DNA of 64,000 bases from Limosilactobacillus caviae (lineage in GTDB: Bacteria > Bacillota > Bacilli > Lactobacillales > Lactobacillaceae): the NCBI RefSeq assembly GCF_014635905.1, contig NZ_BMDS01000002.1, forward strand, positions 310,001 to 374,000, read 5' to 3'. A program made the position numbers and the translations under genes. The notes under the pieces are model-generated. The model was not told the origin of the DNA. It did no database searches and saw only the letters and a program-made list of their open reading frames with translations. Positions 44,527 to 54,529 of the stretch are shown here, piece by piece (position 1 is the first letter of the stretch; each line of letters opens with the position of its first letter).

Positions 44527-45878
44527 TTATTTTTATCGTCTTTAGTTGAGCCTTGTTTTTTTCTAGGTTTGATAAAGACTACCTTGAATTTGTTAACATA
44601 CGCGTTCTTTAAATCAAGTGGCGTAAATGAAAAGTTATCTACCCTAATAGGCTGACCAACCTTTAAATCGTATTGGCGTTCAAGGAAAAAGCCAGTTAAT
44701 GTTGTTACCTCGGAGTTATCAAATTGTTCAATGTTAGTATTGAAGTAACGTTCAAAATCATCAAGAGGCATCTTACCAGAAACCTCAAATGTTGGATTAC
44801 CCTTACTATCAGGATCTTTCTTTTCAATCATATCAGATGTTGCATGATCTATTTCTTCACCCACAGTGCCGAATAATTCTTCGTAAATATCCTTATCAGT
44901 AATGATTCCTGAAGTACCGCCATATTCATCTTGTACGACAACAATCGGTACTTGTTTTTTCATCATTTCAGCTAAAACATTAGTAAGCTGTTCATTTTCA
45001 TAAACAATTGGGATCCGCCGCATGATTGTCCGGACAGATTGTTGCGGATTAATTTGATTTTGCCGCATAATGTCATATGCAAAAACATAACCAAGAATGT
45101 GGTCCTTATCATTATTGGCAACAACCGGAAAACGTGTAAATTTCTTTTCAAAATAAAGTTTTGCTGCGTCTTCAATGGAGGCCGTAATATCAATGACCGC
45201 TAATTGTGTCCGATCAACCATAATGTCTTCAGCAACCTTATCATTCATTTCAAAGGCACGTTGCATGAAGATAACATCTTCTTTATCCATCTCACCAGCT
45301 TTTTCTGACTGTTGAGATAAGGTCATAATTTCATTTTGTGAATACGTATCTTCTTCCGGTTGGACATTGTATCCTAACATTTTTGTAATTGCAGCAGCGA
45401 CTACCGCGAATAACCAAACAAATGGGTAGAAGACAGTATGGAAAAATTGAATTGGATGAACAATTGCTAAAAGAATCGGTACCGGTCGATCAATCGCCAT
45501 GTTTTTAGGAACCAAGTCAGTAAATACTGCATGGAAGAATGTGAAGATCAAAACTCCGATAACCGGTGCAATTGCTTGAAGAATATCATGTGGAATTACA
45601 TTAATCTTTAGTAACAGGTCGGTGATAAACTCGTCACCTAACCAACCTAAAACTAAAGAAGTCATAGTAACACCGACTTGAGCTGTTGATAAGTACTCAT
45701 TAAGGTTTGCTACCATGTGTTCCGCACGTTGAACCTTACGTGTTTGACGTAGTTCTTTTAATTCACTGGGGCGGACTTTAACAACTGAATATTCCAGAAG
45801 CGTAAATAAAGCCGCAAGCAGTAAAATCAAAATAATGATAATTAATTTAAACCAATATGAATCCCATAAACCATTCAT
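44523..45878 (-). CDS. CNNM/HlyC/CorC-family transporter with CBS domains
   Basis: The 451-aa protein has an N-terminal DUF21 (CNNM) membrane domain of 3-4 helices (STAQVGVTMTSLVLGWLGDEF, FTDLVPKNMAIDRP), two CBS domains (MVDRTQLAVIDI..., VVVQDEYGGTSGIITDKDI) and a C-terminal CorC/HlyC domain (PLDDFERYFNTN). The family is implicated in Mg2+ or Co2+ export and was once called haemolysin. It is monocistronic. Confidence 0.92.
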   Translation of the reverse strand: MNGLWDSYWFKLIIIILILLLAALFTLLEYSVVKVRPSELKELRQTRKVQRAEHMVANLNEYLSTAQVGVTMTSLVLGWLGDEFITDLLLKINVIPHDILQAIAPVIGVLIFTFFHAVFTDLVPKNMAIDRPVPILLAIVHPIQFFHTVFYPFVWLFAVVAAAITKMLGYNVQPEEDTYSQNEIMTLSQQSEKAGEMDKEDVIFMQRAFEMNDKVAEDIMVDRTQLAVIDITASIEDAAKLYFEKKFTRFPVVANNDKDHILGYVFAYDIMRQNQINPQQSVRTIMRRIPIVYENEQLTNVLAEMMKKQVPIVVVQDEYGGTSGIITDKDIYEELFGTVGEEIDHATSDMIEKKDPDSKGNPTFEVSGKMPLDDFERYFNTNIEQFDNSEVTTLTGFFLERQYDLKVGQPIRVDNFSFTPLDLKNAYVNKFKVVFIKPRKKQGSTKDDKNK

Positions 45879-46017
45879 CGTTTAAAAATTTCACCTAAAC
45901 TTTCTTAAATAATTTATCGACTACTATTGTATCAGTAAATCATCGTGAAGGGGGAGTTTAATTATTTTTTTATAATTGAAAATGCTAAAATAGAGGAAAA
46001 TAAGTAGGAGAAGAGCC

Positions 46018-47754
46018 ATGTCGAGCAACGAAGAAGAGATAAAAAAATCAGCACGATTACGCGAAATCATGCAAATAATGCGGAAGTACCATTTTGTTAG
46101 TAATTTTTACCACCAAACCAATCCACAAGCGATTTGCCAGGCACTCCAAGAGTTGGGGCCAACCTTTATTAAACTTGGTCAGATTTTGTCAACTCGTCCT
46201 GATCTTGTATCGCCAGCATATATTAAGGAACTGCGCAACCTGCAAGACCAGGTTAAATCTGATAGTTTTACAACGGTAAAGCAGACTTTTGAAGAAGAAA
46301 CCGGAAAGAAAATTGATGATGAATTTGCCAGTTTTGCAGAAGAACCTTTTGCGTCTGCATCGATTGGTCAGGTTCACCATGCAACACTTAAAGATGGCAC
46401 TCCAGTTGTTGTTAAGGTTCAGCATCCAGAAGTTGGTAAGCTTGTTAATACTGACTTAGCCCTCTTAAGAAAAGCAGTTGTCTTATTTAAGTATGTTCCT
46501 CAAGATATTGCAGTTGTTGACTTAAATAAGGTAATTGATGAATTAAGCACTTCATTATTAAGCGAGGTTAACACCCTTAAGGAAGCAAAAAACGGGGAAG
46601 AATTTTATACATTAAATAACGGGGACGGCGCAATTTTAGTGCCTAAAGTATACTTGGATTATTGTGCGCCTAAGATTCTTGTTAATGAGGCGATGGAAGG
46701 GAAGAGTATTCGTTATCGGTTTAAACCATCAAACGATATTGATCAAAAGACAGTGGCAGTAAATCATGAGATTGCTATTACCCTGGTTAATAACTTTCTG
46801 AAACAGGTTTTCGTGGACCACTATTTTCACGCTGATCCTCATCCGGGCAATATATTGATTCATGAACTAGGTCCTCACGATGCGCAAAAGAAATACGCAA
46901 CGACCAAGCACCGTGAAAAAACAATCTATAATACAATGATTAGCTATGATCAACAAGTTGAATTAACAAACTATCGAATTGTCTACCTTGATTTCGGAAT
47001 GATGGGAAGATTGAGTCCGGCAATGGCCAATAGTATTGCTAATATCGTAATTGCAATCAACACCAAGGATACCCGTAAAATTGGAAAGGCAGTTTTAAAT
47101 GTTTGCAACCGGATCGGTGAAGTTGATGAAAATGCATTTTATCGGGAACTCGGCGCATTTATCCAACCATATTTTTCAACGGGTCTTGGCGATATTGACT
47201 TTGTAAAAATGTTGTATCAAATTATCCAGCTATGCAAGAAAAACCATCTTCAAATGCGGGGAGAGGTAACAATGTTGATTAAGGCATTTGGCACCCTAGA
47301 AAGTTCGGTTGCTAAACTTGACCCCGAAATATCAATGCTCGAGGTTGCACAGTCTTTTGGCCGGCACTATTTAAAACGAAACTTTAACTGGCGGTCTGCG
47401 GTTGATAATAATTTGATTAATCTTTTCTTTGCTAGTAAGGCAATGAGTAAGATGCCAGAACGAATTAATGAACTGATTGAAACCTTTGTTAGTGGGGATG
47501 CAAAAATTGACTTACAGTATAAGAATGAACAACGAGTATTAAAGCAAGTTGAACGATTGATGAATCGGTTCATGATCGCAATTATTTTAGCTGCGGTAAT
47601 TCTTGGTTCATCATTATTGATTCAGGGGACTCCGGCTGGTTCTCATATCTACCGTTTTGGGGTAACTGGTTATATTATTGCGATTATAATAATAATCATT
47701 TTGGTTATTACGGAAGTTATTCATCGATGGCGAAATTGGCGAAGGAAACGATGA
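46018..47754 (+). CDS. AarF/UbiB-family ABC1 kinase-like protein
   Basis: The 578-aa protein has the family's KxGQ motif in GPTFIKLGQILSTRPDL, the Ala-rich nucleotide loop FASASIGQVHHATLKDG, the catalytic HADPHPGNIL and the metal-binding YLDFGMMG. Two transmembrane helices lie at the C-terminus. These atypical kinases support ubiquinone synthesis in proteobacteria; lactobacilli make no ubiquinone, so the role is more likely lipid or membrane related (inference). It is coupled to the next gene. Confidence 0.92.
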   Translation: MSSNEEEIKKSARLREIMQIMRKYHFVSNFYHQTNPQAICQALQELGPTFIKLGQILSTRPDLVSPAYIKELRNLQDQVKSDSFTTVKQTFEEETGKKIDDEFASFAEEPFASASIGQVHHATLKDGTPVVVKVQHPEVGKLVNTDLALLRKAVVLFKYVPQDIAVVDLNKVIDELSTSLLSEVNTLKEAKNGEEFYTLNNGDGAILVPKVYLDYCAPKILVNEAMEGKSIRYRFKPSNDIDQKTVAVNHEIAITLVNNFLKQVFVDHYFHADPHPGNILIHELGPHDAQKKYATTKHREKTIYNTMISYDQQVELTNYRIVYLDFGMMGRLSPAMANSIANIVIAINTKDTRKIGKAVLNVCNRIGEVDENAFYRELGAFIQPYFSTGLGDIDFVKMLYQIIQLCKKNHLQMRGEVTMLIKAFGTLESSVAKLDPEISMLEVAQSFGRHYLKRNFNWRSAVDNNLINLFFASKAMSKMPERINELIETFVSGDAKIDLQYKNEQRVLKQVERLMNRFMIAIILAAVILGSSLLIQGTPAGSHIYRFGVTGYIIAIIIIIILVITEVIHRWRNWRRKR

Positions 47755-47757
47755 TTA

Positions 47758-48573
47758 ATGATAATTTTAAGTTTAGTTAATGAATTACTATGTGCTTTAT
47801 GCTGGGGAATTACGATTCGATTGATTTTAGTTCGCCATCTGCACAGTGAATCGAGGGCAATCCAATTTAACGCTTTTGCCTTTATTTTAATGTTGATAAA
47901 CCTCATAATTATTTTGCCCGTTTTTGCCTTTTTAATTATGAATATGCCTGCTAAGACTTTTAGCTGGCTAACCGTATTAGTGGTAGCAACACTTGACGTC
48001 TTAAGTACATTTAATTTAATTTTATTTTGCGTTTACAGTCACTATACCCGTATGCTAAAATGTCCACCCACGGTTCATTATTTTCTCGTTTTAGGAGCGG
48101 CAGTTAGGCACGGGCACGTTCCACCGGTTTTAGCTACGCGGCTAGACAGGGTAGTCGTATGTTGGAAAAAACATCAATCTGCGAAAATTATTGTTTCAGG
48201 CGGAAAGGTACAGAAAGAAAAAATATCTGAAGCTGATGCAATGGCAGCTTATTTAATTAATCAAGGGATTCCGACGTTAAAAATAATTCGGGAGACACGG
48301 GCACGGAATACATGGCAAAATTTAACTTTTACCAGTCAACTTATTAATCCTCATGCGTCTGTAGTAGTTGTAACTAGCGATTTTCACGTGCTTCGTGCTA
48401 AAACTTATGCAAGAAAGCTTGGCTTGCTGTGGTCCTTTGTAGGAAGCAAGACACCCTGGCAGTATTGCCCGTTAACTTTTATTCGCGATTATCTTGGCCT
48501 TATTCGTGATCATCGTTGGCTAGCCGGTAGCATCTTTATCCTGCTGCTTTTGGTTGAATTTAGTTTGATATAA
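47758..48573 (+). CDS. YdcF/ElyC-family (DUF218) membrane protein
   Basis: The 271-aa protein has three N-terminal helices, a DUF218 domain (LGAAVRHGHVPPVLATRLDR, KIIVSGGKVQKEKISEADAM, TWQNLTFTSQL, VVVVTSDFHVLRAKTYARK) and a C-terminal helix. DUF218 proteins are linked to envelope polysaccharide or cobalamin-related functions, not defined here. It begins 3 bases after the AarF stop. Confidence 0.88.
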   Translation: MIILSLVNELLCALCWGITIRLILVRHLHSESRAIQFNAFAFILMLINLIIILPVFAFLIMNMPAKTFSWLTVLVVATLDVLSTFNLILFCVYSHYTRMLKCPPTVHYFLVLGAAVRHGHVPPVLATRLDRVVVCWKKHQSAKIIVSGGKVQKEKISEADAMAAYLINQGIPTLKIIRETRARNTWQNLTFTSQLINPHASVVVVTSDFHVLRAKTYARKLGLLWSFVGSKTPWQYCPLTFIRDYLGLIRDHRWLAGSIFILLLLVEFSLI

Positions 48574-48576
48574 ATA

Positions 48577-48620
48577 AATGGGGAATAGCCGTCACGAAAA
48601 CAGCTATTTCCCATTAAAAT
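48577..48620. terminator. Bidirectional terminator
   Basis: TGGGGAATAGC (48579-48589) pairs with GCTATTTCCCA (48603-48613), one wobble, between convergent genes. Confidence 0.7.
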
Positions 48621-49013
48621 TTACTTATTCTTATAAACAGCAATCTCAATTAAATTCTTATCAGGATCATAAACATAGAGAGAGGTCATTTCACCTTCAG
48701 CTCCATGCTTTTCAACAGGCCCAGCAATAATGTCAATGTAATAACTATTAAGATGATGAACAATATCGTCAATGCTATCACCTGCAACCAAGCACAAATC
48801 GGCAGAACCGGTCGTTGGGTGAGCAGCCTTTAGAGTAGTTGGCCGTTCACTCTTTTGTAATCGAATTAATTGGTGTCCGCACCGCATTGTGATTAAGTCA
48901 TCATTACTTTGTTCCTTAATTACGGGCATATCAAATACCTCATGATAAAAACGCATTGATTGTTCTAAATTCGTTACTGTTAGAACAATATGATCAATTC
49001 GTCGCATTTTCAT
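48621..49013 (-). CDS. VOC-family (glyoxalase/bleomycin resistance) protein
   Basis: The 130-aa protein has two beta-alpha-beta-beta-beta units: IDHIVLTVTNLEQSMRFYHEVFDMP with the first metal His, and a second half ending YDPDKNLIEIAVY with the metal Glu. It is a possible metal-dependent lyase, isomerase or dioxygenase; substrate is unknown. Confidence 0.9.
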   Translation of the reverse strand: MKMRRIDHIVLTVTNLEQSMRFYHEVFDMPVIKEQSNDDLITMRCGHQLIRLQKSERPTTLKAAHPTTGSADLCLVAGDSIDDIVHHLNSYYIDIIAGPVEKHGAEGEMTSLYVYDPDKNLIEIAVYKNK

Positions 49014-49119
49014 AATTCAAGTCTCCCTTAAATTTAAGTCAATATCATTATACAAGTTTCTAAATTAAAATAGCAAAAGTTGTATAATGGAATGACTATT
49101 GGATATAAGGAGAGCGACT

Positions 49120-49497
49120 ATGGATTCAAGGACGATAATTAGTGTAGCGGTTGGGGGCTTCTTAGGCGGAATTACTCGTTATGAGCTTGGTTTCTTATTA
49201 GGGAACAACGGTGTTTTATGTGCTAACCTTATTGGCTCATTTTTATTATCATTTATAACCTACTACTTCATAGATCGAAAGCCACTAGCAACATGGTTAA
49301 ATGCCGGGATTGGAACTGGATTCATTGGTGCATTTACGACTTTTTCATCACTAATAACAACAATTATTAAGCTTGAGAGTCAGGATCTAATTGCTAGTAT
49401 TGCCTATTTTTTGGTAAGTTCTCTGGGCGGGTTAACGTTAGCGTTACTAGGATTCGTGCTGGCGCGAAAATACGGGAGGCATCAGCAAAATGATTAA
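49120..49497 (+). CDS. crcB: Fluoride exporter CrcB/Fluc, subunit 1
   Basis: The protein has 125 residues from ATG 49120 (AAGGAGAG site); an upstream ATG 21 bases away is inferior. It has four helices with the Fluc motifs GGFLGGITRYELG, ANLIGSFLLSFI, and GIGTGFIGAFTTFSS. Fluc channels are dual-topology dimers exporting fluoride. With the overlapping second copy it should form a heterodimer. I see no fluoride riboswitch motif upstream. Confidence 0.92.
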   Translation: MDSRTIISVAVGGFLGGITRYELGFLLGNNGVLCANLIGSFLLSFITYYFIDRKPLATWLNAGIGTGFIGAFTTFSSLITTIIKLESQDLIASIAYFLVSSLGGLTLALLGFVLARKYGRHQQND

Positions 49498-49828
49498 CGT
49501 GGGTCTTGGGGCAGCAATTGGGGCGGTTATCCGTTACATAATTACAACCTGGTGGAAGCGGCTAAAAATAGATTGGCCATTAGCTACTTTATTTATTAAT
49601 ATAACTGGGAGTTTCTTGTTAGGGATCCTTACCGAAAATTTTGCCAGTAATTCGCCAATTATGCTTTTGTTTGGTACTGGTTTAATGGGTGGTTATACTA
49701 CGTTTTCTACTTTTAATGTTGAATTGATTTCGATGATTGATGAGCGGAGATGGCGGACATTGACCGTTTATTTAGGATTAAGTTATATTGGTGGAACTGT
49801 CGCAGCAATATGCGGGCTAATGATATGA
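49490..49828 (+). CDS. crcB: Fluoride exporter CrcB/Fluc, subunit 2
   Basis: This 112-aa, four-helix Fluc protein has GLGAAIGAVIRYI, FINITGSFLLGIL and GTGLMGGYTTFSTF. It overlaps the first copy by 8 bases and is followed 15 bases later by the UvrA2-like gene, so the three are likely co-transcribed. Confidence 0.92.
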   Translation: MINVGLGAAIGAVIRYIITTWWKRLKIDWPLATLFINITGSFLLGILTENFASNSPIMLLFGTGLMGGYTTFSTFNVELISMIDERRWRTLTVYLGLSYIGGTVAAICGLMI

Positions 49829-49843
49829 AAGAAGCGATAAAGA

Positions 49844-52357
49844 ATGACAAAAAATACCTTACCATCACAAATTGAAGTGAGAGGCGGTAAAGTACATAAT
49901 CTTAAAAAGATTGATATTAACATACCGTTACATAAATTTGTTGCAATCTCCGGTCTGTCCGGATCTGGAAAAAGCTCATTAGCAATGGGGATTTTATATG
50001 AAGAGGGTTCACGTCGATACTTAGAAGCCCTTTCAACTTATACAAGGCGTCGAATAAAACTAGGCGCGCAGGCAGATGTCACCAGCGTTAAGCATATTCC
50101 CTCAGCGCTGGCCCTCAAACAGCGGCCATCAATCCCATCTGAACGTGCAACTGTCGGCACAATGAGCGAGATGCTAAACGTAATTCGGTTAATCTTTTCG
50201 CGGCTTGGGGAACCGGTTTGTCCAAATGGTCACCGTTTAAAACCAAGCCTTGAGATTGCTGAGGTAATGAGTAAAACCGGCGATGCGATGGGCCAATTGA
50301 CATGTCCGGTTTGTGGTGAAAAATTTTATGCTTACAGTGCGGAAGATTTTGCCTTTAACTCTGACGGGGCGTGTCAACGATGTCAAGGAACTGGGCTGGT
50401 TCGTGAACTTGATGAGAGTAAGCTTATTGGTGATGAAAATCTTAGCTTGGCTGACGGTGCAGTTGCGTCATGGCATTTACCGGGGCGTAATTTTATGCCA
50501 AGTGTTGCTGAACAAGCCGGTGTCCGAATTCACGTTCCATATAAAGACCTAACTGCAAAAGAAAAGGATTTTGTCTTAAATGGTCCGCAAAAGAAGTTTA
50601 AAATGGATTTTCGTTCAGGAACTGGCCGCGTTTTTCACGATTTTAATGCATTATACGAGAATGCTCACGAGGCAGTTCTTGCATCTGCTAAAAGCAGTAA
50701 AAGCGAACGGGCGCAAAAACGGATTAGCGAATTTTTTCATTATTCAACATGTCCAGTTTGTCATGGATCACGGTTAAAGCCAGAATTATTGAAGCAGCTT
50801 GCCGGTGGCTTAAACATTGCCCAAGTTAGCGATCTTACGCTTGGTGAATTGAAACAGTGGAAGCAAGATGTATCAGCCGCACTTCCTCCTGAAATGGAAA
50901 AAATGGCAACTTCGCTTTTTAAGGAGTTTGATGATAATTTACGGCCGTTGCTTGAATTGGGGCTTGACTATTTAACTTTATCACGGAACGGCAATACCTT
51001 ATCAACCGGAGAATTACAACGAATTCAACTGGCGCGAACCTTGCGAACACAAACTACTGGCGTTTTATACATCCTTGATGAACCTTCAATTGGTCTTCAC
51101 CCGGATAATATTAATGGCCTTCTAAACGTGTTTAAGGAATTAGTGGCACAGGGCAACTCGTTAGTGGTTGTCGATCATAATGTTGATATTATTAAGGAAG
51201 CTGATTGGATTATTGAAATTGGCCCTGGCTCTGGCGAAAAAGGCGGAAAAATTCTTACACAGGGAGCACCATCCCAAATTGCTGATGATCCACAATCAAA
51301 AATCGGTCCTTATATAAAGGGAACGGCAACCTTAAATAGCCGACCATTAGCAAAGAATCCCGCTAATCAAAATATTTCATTTGAAGTGAATAATTACTAT
51401 AATCTAAAGGACGTCCAAGGCAAAATTCCCGTTAATCGGTTAACTGCAATCACCGGATTTTCTGGTGCCGGTAAGACTAGTTTAATTTTAGATAGTCTAG
51501 TTCCAGCTATTCATGCACAATCAACGGGAACTAAATTACCGCAGCAAGTAAAGAACTTATCAAGCCCGTTAAAAGAAGTTGTAAGTGTCGATGCGGCACC
51601 AATCGGTAAAACCAATCGTTCAACGGTAGCTACCTATACTAGTATTATGGATAACCTGCGGAAACTATTTGCCGCCCAATCATTAGCAAAAGAAAAACAT
51701 TTTACGCCTTCATATTTTTCATATAATAATAAGCAAGGTGCTTGTCCAACATGTGGAGGTGCCGGCATCGTAACACTCGACATTCAATTCTTACCGGATA
51801 TGCAGCAAACTTGTCCAAAGTGTGGCGGAAGTCGATATAATGAAAAAATCCAAAAGGTCAAATGGCATGGATATTCAATTGTTGACATCCTAAAGCTAGA
51901 CGTACGAGTTGCGATGAAAGTGTTTGAAGAAGTTCCCAAAATTGCTCGCGAACTCCAGTTATTAGATGAAGTTGGCTTAGGCTATCTTCATTTAGGTGAA
52001 AGTACGCCGAGTCTTTCTGGTGGTGAAGCTCAACGTTTAAAACTCGTTAAACACCTGAACCATAATCAAAGCGAGACCCTATTTGTATTCGATGAACCAA
52101 CTATTGGGTTGCATCCCCTTGATGTCAAAACGCTTTTAGCGGTAATGCAACAGCTGCTTGACCGGGGAGCAACAATTATTACCATTACTCACGATTTAAA
52201 TCTAATTAGCAATGCTGACTACATGCTTGATATGGGTCCGCGTGGTGGTAGTAATGGCGGGGAGATTGTTGCCCATGGTAAGCCATCGACCCTGATACAA
52301 GATCCGCAAAGCCTAACCAGTAAGTATCTGGCAGAATACTGGGCAAGATTTAAATAG
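49844..52357 (+). CDS. UvrA2-type ABC ATPase lacking the UvrB-binding domain
   Basis: The 837-aa UvrA paralogue has two nucleotide-binding domains: Walker A GLSGSGKSS and GFSGAGKTS, ABC signatures LSTGELQRIQLAR and LSGGEAQRLKLV, Walker B ILDEPSIGLHP and FDEPTIGLHP, plus zinc-finger CxxC pairs. Ordinary UvrA is about 940-950 aa. Here the segment between SRLGEPVCPNGH and CPVCGEKF is too short to contain the UvrB-binding domain. UvrA2 proteins are linked to DNA-damage tolerance and antibiotic self-protection. It probably does not act in normal UvrABC repair. Confidence 0.9.
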   Translation: MTKNTLPSQIEVRGGKVHNLKKIDINIPLHKFVAISGLSGSGKSSLAMGILYEEGSRRYLEALSTYTRRRIKLGAQADVTSVKHIPSALALKQRPSIPSERATVGTMSEMLNVIRLIFSRLGEPVCPNGHRLKPSLEIAEVMSKTGDAMGQLTCPVCGEKFYAYSAEDFAFNSDGACQRCQGTGLVRELDESKLIGDENLSLADGAVASWHLPGRNFMPSVAEQAGVRIHVPYKDLTAKEKDFVLNGPQKKFKMDFRSGTGRVFHDFNALYENAHEAVLASAKSSKSERAQKRISEFFHYSTCPVCHGSRLKPELLKQLAGGLNIAQVSDLTLGELKQWKQDVSAALPPEMEKMATSLFKEFDDNLRPLLELGLDYLTLSRNGNTLSTGELQRIQLARTLRTQTTGVLYILDEPSIGLHPDNINGLLNVFKELVAQGNSLVVVDHNVDIIKEADWIIEIGPGSGEKGGKILTQGAPSQIADDPQSKIGPYIKGTATLNSRPLAKNPANQNISFEVNNYYNLKDVQGKIPVNRLTAITGFSGAGKTSLILDSLVPAIHAQSTGTKLPQQVKNLSSPLKEVVSVDAAPIGKTNRSTVATYTSIMDNLRKLFAAQSLAKEKHFTPSYFSYNNKQGACPTCGGAGIVTLDIQFLPDMQQTCPKCGGSRYNEKIQKVKWHGYSIVDILKLDVRVAMKVFEEVPKIARELQLLDEVGLGYLHLGESTPSLSGGEAQRLKLVKHLNHNQSETLFVFDEPTIGLHPLDVKTLLAVMQQLLDRGATIITITHDLNLISNADYMLDMGPRGGSNGGEIVAHGKPSTLIQDPQSLTSKYLAEYWARFK

Positions 52358-52363
52358 AAAAAG

Positions 52364-52412
52364 CAGGTATTTATGCGCGTTATAATTTTCCGTACATAAA
52401 TACCTGTTTTTA
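52364..52412. terminator. Bidirectional terminator after the UvrA2 gene
   Basis: CAGGTATTTATG (52364-52375) pairs perfectly with CATAAATACCTG (52395-52406), followed by TTTTT, between convergent genes. Confidence 0.85.
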
Positions 52413-52414
52413 TG

Positions 52415-53107
52415 TTATTTAGCGACTTCTTTCTCCTCATGGTTTTGCCAAATCTTACGCACGAGCAGATAACAGCCGATTAGGATTAAAATTGCGATTG
52501 CGGCACCAATTAATCGTCTCATGTTGCCCTTAAAAATTGCATCTCCACCAAAAGCATATAGGAATGATGTTGGTGCCATTCCGACAGCTACCATTGCAAG
52601 ATAGTGCTTTCGGCTGACGTTTAGGCGAGCACCGGCATAGTTTACAAGTACGCTAGGAATAACGGGGACCATAAAGCCGATTGTTAGGGCAATCAGGGGA
52701 TGCTTCTGTTGTAAAAGATGCTGAAGGAGCTTATTCTTTTTTACTCGTTTAGAGAGATCAATTTTCCGAATAATACTCATCACAGTACAGTTTCCGAGAA
52801 TATTCCCAGACCAGTTAATTAAGAAACCGACGATTGGTCCATAACATAATCCGGCAAAGATACAGACAACAGAATTAGACATTCCTGGAATTGAATTTAG
52901 GATCCCGACTAATGCAACAAGAAGAAAAATATCTGTAAAGCCATGACTTCTAATCATATGAAGGAGCTTTGTCCTATTGTGAGAATTAAAGTTTAAGAGC
53001 AAGTCAATCTCTGGTTTATATGTTCGATAGATAAAGTAAAGGACGATTATTGCTAAGATGATTGCCCCAACAATTAGCCATGTTTTATTTAATTTACGCT
53101 CTTTCAT
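52415..53107 (-). CDS. TVP38/TMEM64 (VTT domain) membrane protein
   Basis: The 230-aa protein has about six helices and the VTT/SNARE-associated motifs FAGLCYGPIVGFLINWSGNILG and VPVIPSVLVNYAGARLNVS. DedA-superfamily relatives support membrane lipid or proton homeostasis. It is translated after the DUF2075 gene with a 2-base gap. Confidence 0.9.
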   Translation of the reverse strand: MKERKLNKTWLIVGAIILAIIVLYFIYRTYKPEIDLLLNFNSHNRTKLLHMIRSHGFTDIFLLVALVGILNSIPGMSNSVVCIFAGLCYGPIVGFLINWSGNILGNCTVMSIIRKIDLSKRVKKNKLLQHLLQQKHPLIALTIGFMVPVIPSVLVNYAGARLNVSRKHYLAMVAVGMAPTSFLYAFGGDAIFKGNMRRLIGAAIAILILIGCYLLVRKIWQNHEEKEVAK

Positions 53108-53109
53108 AG

Positions 53110-54360
53110 TTAATGTTCCTCCTTTTGAAACGTGAGACCGGCTTTTTTAAATAGCGAAATGAGAGAATGGCGTAAAAGAGGATCATGAGCGTAAAGATAA
53201 GTTCCATAAACGCCACGCTTAAATAAAACATTCAGTGAGTTCATAATCATTCGTTTTTCTAAACTTTCAATCTCTGCTGGGTCAGTAAGGTCGTCTCGTT
53301 TTTTGAATGCTTCAATATCGGTATAGCGATTGAGATTAACTTGAAGCTGATGTGTTTGCGGGGTCTGACTGATGGGCGGACCGATTATGATCCCCGTGTA
53401 ATTTAAGTCAAAACCTTGGCAGGTATAGATTGAACCGACTTCATTAATTGTTTGCGGCAGTTCTGCCCAGGGGGTAACGGTATAATTATATTGATCCCAG
53501 GGCATTTTGAATCTGCCTTCTTCAATATAATGTTTGCCACCATCAAGAGTTGACGGATATCCTGACGTAGAAAGAATTCGCGAAAGTCCCACTTCCTCAT
53601 TACGATGCACAATTGCCTTTCTCATTTCCTCAGCGTCATCGTAAATGCGGAAATCATAATGATCACGGGCGGATGCTGGTAGAGGGGTTAATTTATAGTT
53701 AGTAAAGTCGTTAAACCACTTAACTAATTTATCGCTTGCATTCATCCGAAACATATGTGTAAGATGATAGTCTTTATGCGGGTACTGATTAGTAATTGCC
53801 TGAAGTCGTTTAGGTGTCCAGAGACTCTTCATTCGTAAAACTTGATACTGGTCAAAAACAATCACAACCACTTTTGCTCGTTTAATAATCTCCACAAGCT
53901 GATTATCGTGGTAGAAATTATTATAGTGGTCCGGTTTGGATAATAAAAGATGTGCCTCATCAATGACAGCGATGTCAATAGTCTGCTTTTGTTTGTCCAG
54001 CTGGTTAATTAATGAGGTTGGCCGCGCAAAGTCTTTTTTATACAGCTCCTTTATCGGTCCTGCAATCTCTTTATATACCTTCAAAATTTCCGGGTGGTTA
54101 ACAAGAAAATAATTATTGGTATGATAGAGCAAAGAATTTTTCTGGGTACGAGCTTCTGTTTGAATTCGCGCAAATAATTGTGAAAGAATTACGCTTTTTC
54201 CAGTACCCGCATCCCCGTATATTGTATATATTGCAGGATAATTTTCAGTTAAATGCTGCTTAGTAAATGTAATAATGTCATTTACAAGTCTTTCTTGTTC
54301 TGATGTTAGTTTTTTAAATGGTGAAATTTTGCTAGTTGCAGCGTTATCAATATTTTTCAT
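53110..54360 (-). CDS. DUF2075 P-loop ATPase/helicase-like protein
   Basis: The 416-aa protein of the schlafen/SF1-like DUF2075 group has Walker A GDAGTGKS (49-56), the DEAH-type Walker B AVIDEAHLL (134-137) and later helicase-like segments HMFRMNASDKLVKWF, EVGSIYTCQGFDLNYTGIIIG. It probably couples ATP hydrolysis to nucleic-acid handling; the substrate is unknown. It is first gene of a two-gene unit with the VTT membrane protein. Confidence 0.88.
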   Translation of the reverse strand: MKNIDNAATSKISPFKKLTSEQERLVNDIITFTKQHLTENYPAIYTIYGDAGTGKSVILSQLFARIQTEARTQKNSLLYHTNNYFLVNHPEILKVYKEIAGPIKELYKKDFARPTSLINQLDKQKQTIDIAVIDEAHLLLSKPDHYNNFYHDNQLVEIIKRAKVVVIVFDQYQVLRMKSLWTPKRLQAITNQYPHKDYHLTHMFRMNASDKLVKWFNDFTNYKLTPLPASARDHYDFRIYDDAEEMRKAIVHRNEEVGLSRILSTSGYPSTLDGGKHYIEEGRFKMPWDQYNYTVTPWAELPQTINEVGSIYTCQGFDLNYTGIIIGPPISQTPQTHQLQVNLNRYTDIEAFKKRDDLTDPAEIESLEKRMIMNSLNVLFKRGVYGTYLYAHDPLLRHSLISLFKKAGLTFQKEEH

Positions 54361-54529
54361 GACTATTTCCTTTTTTACGAATTACTCTATTTAATGGTAT
54401 CGAAATGCACTAATTTCGTCAATTTGAACCTGAGGGTAATTTACTCAATGCTTGCGAAAGTGTTAAAATAATAAGAGCAATAAATATTACTACATTGATT
54501 AAATGTAAAATTAAGAAGGAGTGGAATAG

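Noticed and set aside
49014-49119. Fluoride riboswitch before crcB
   Set aside because: The expected GGNGAUGG-type start and pseudoknot pieces are not seen in this AT-rich 106-base stretch.
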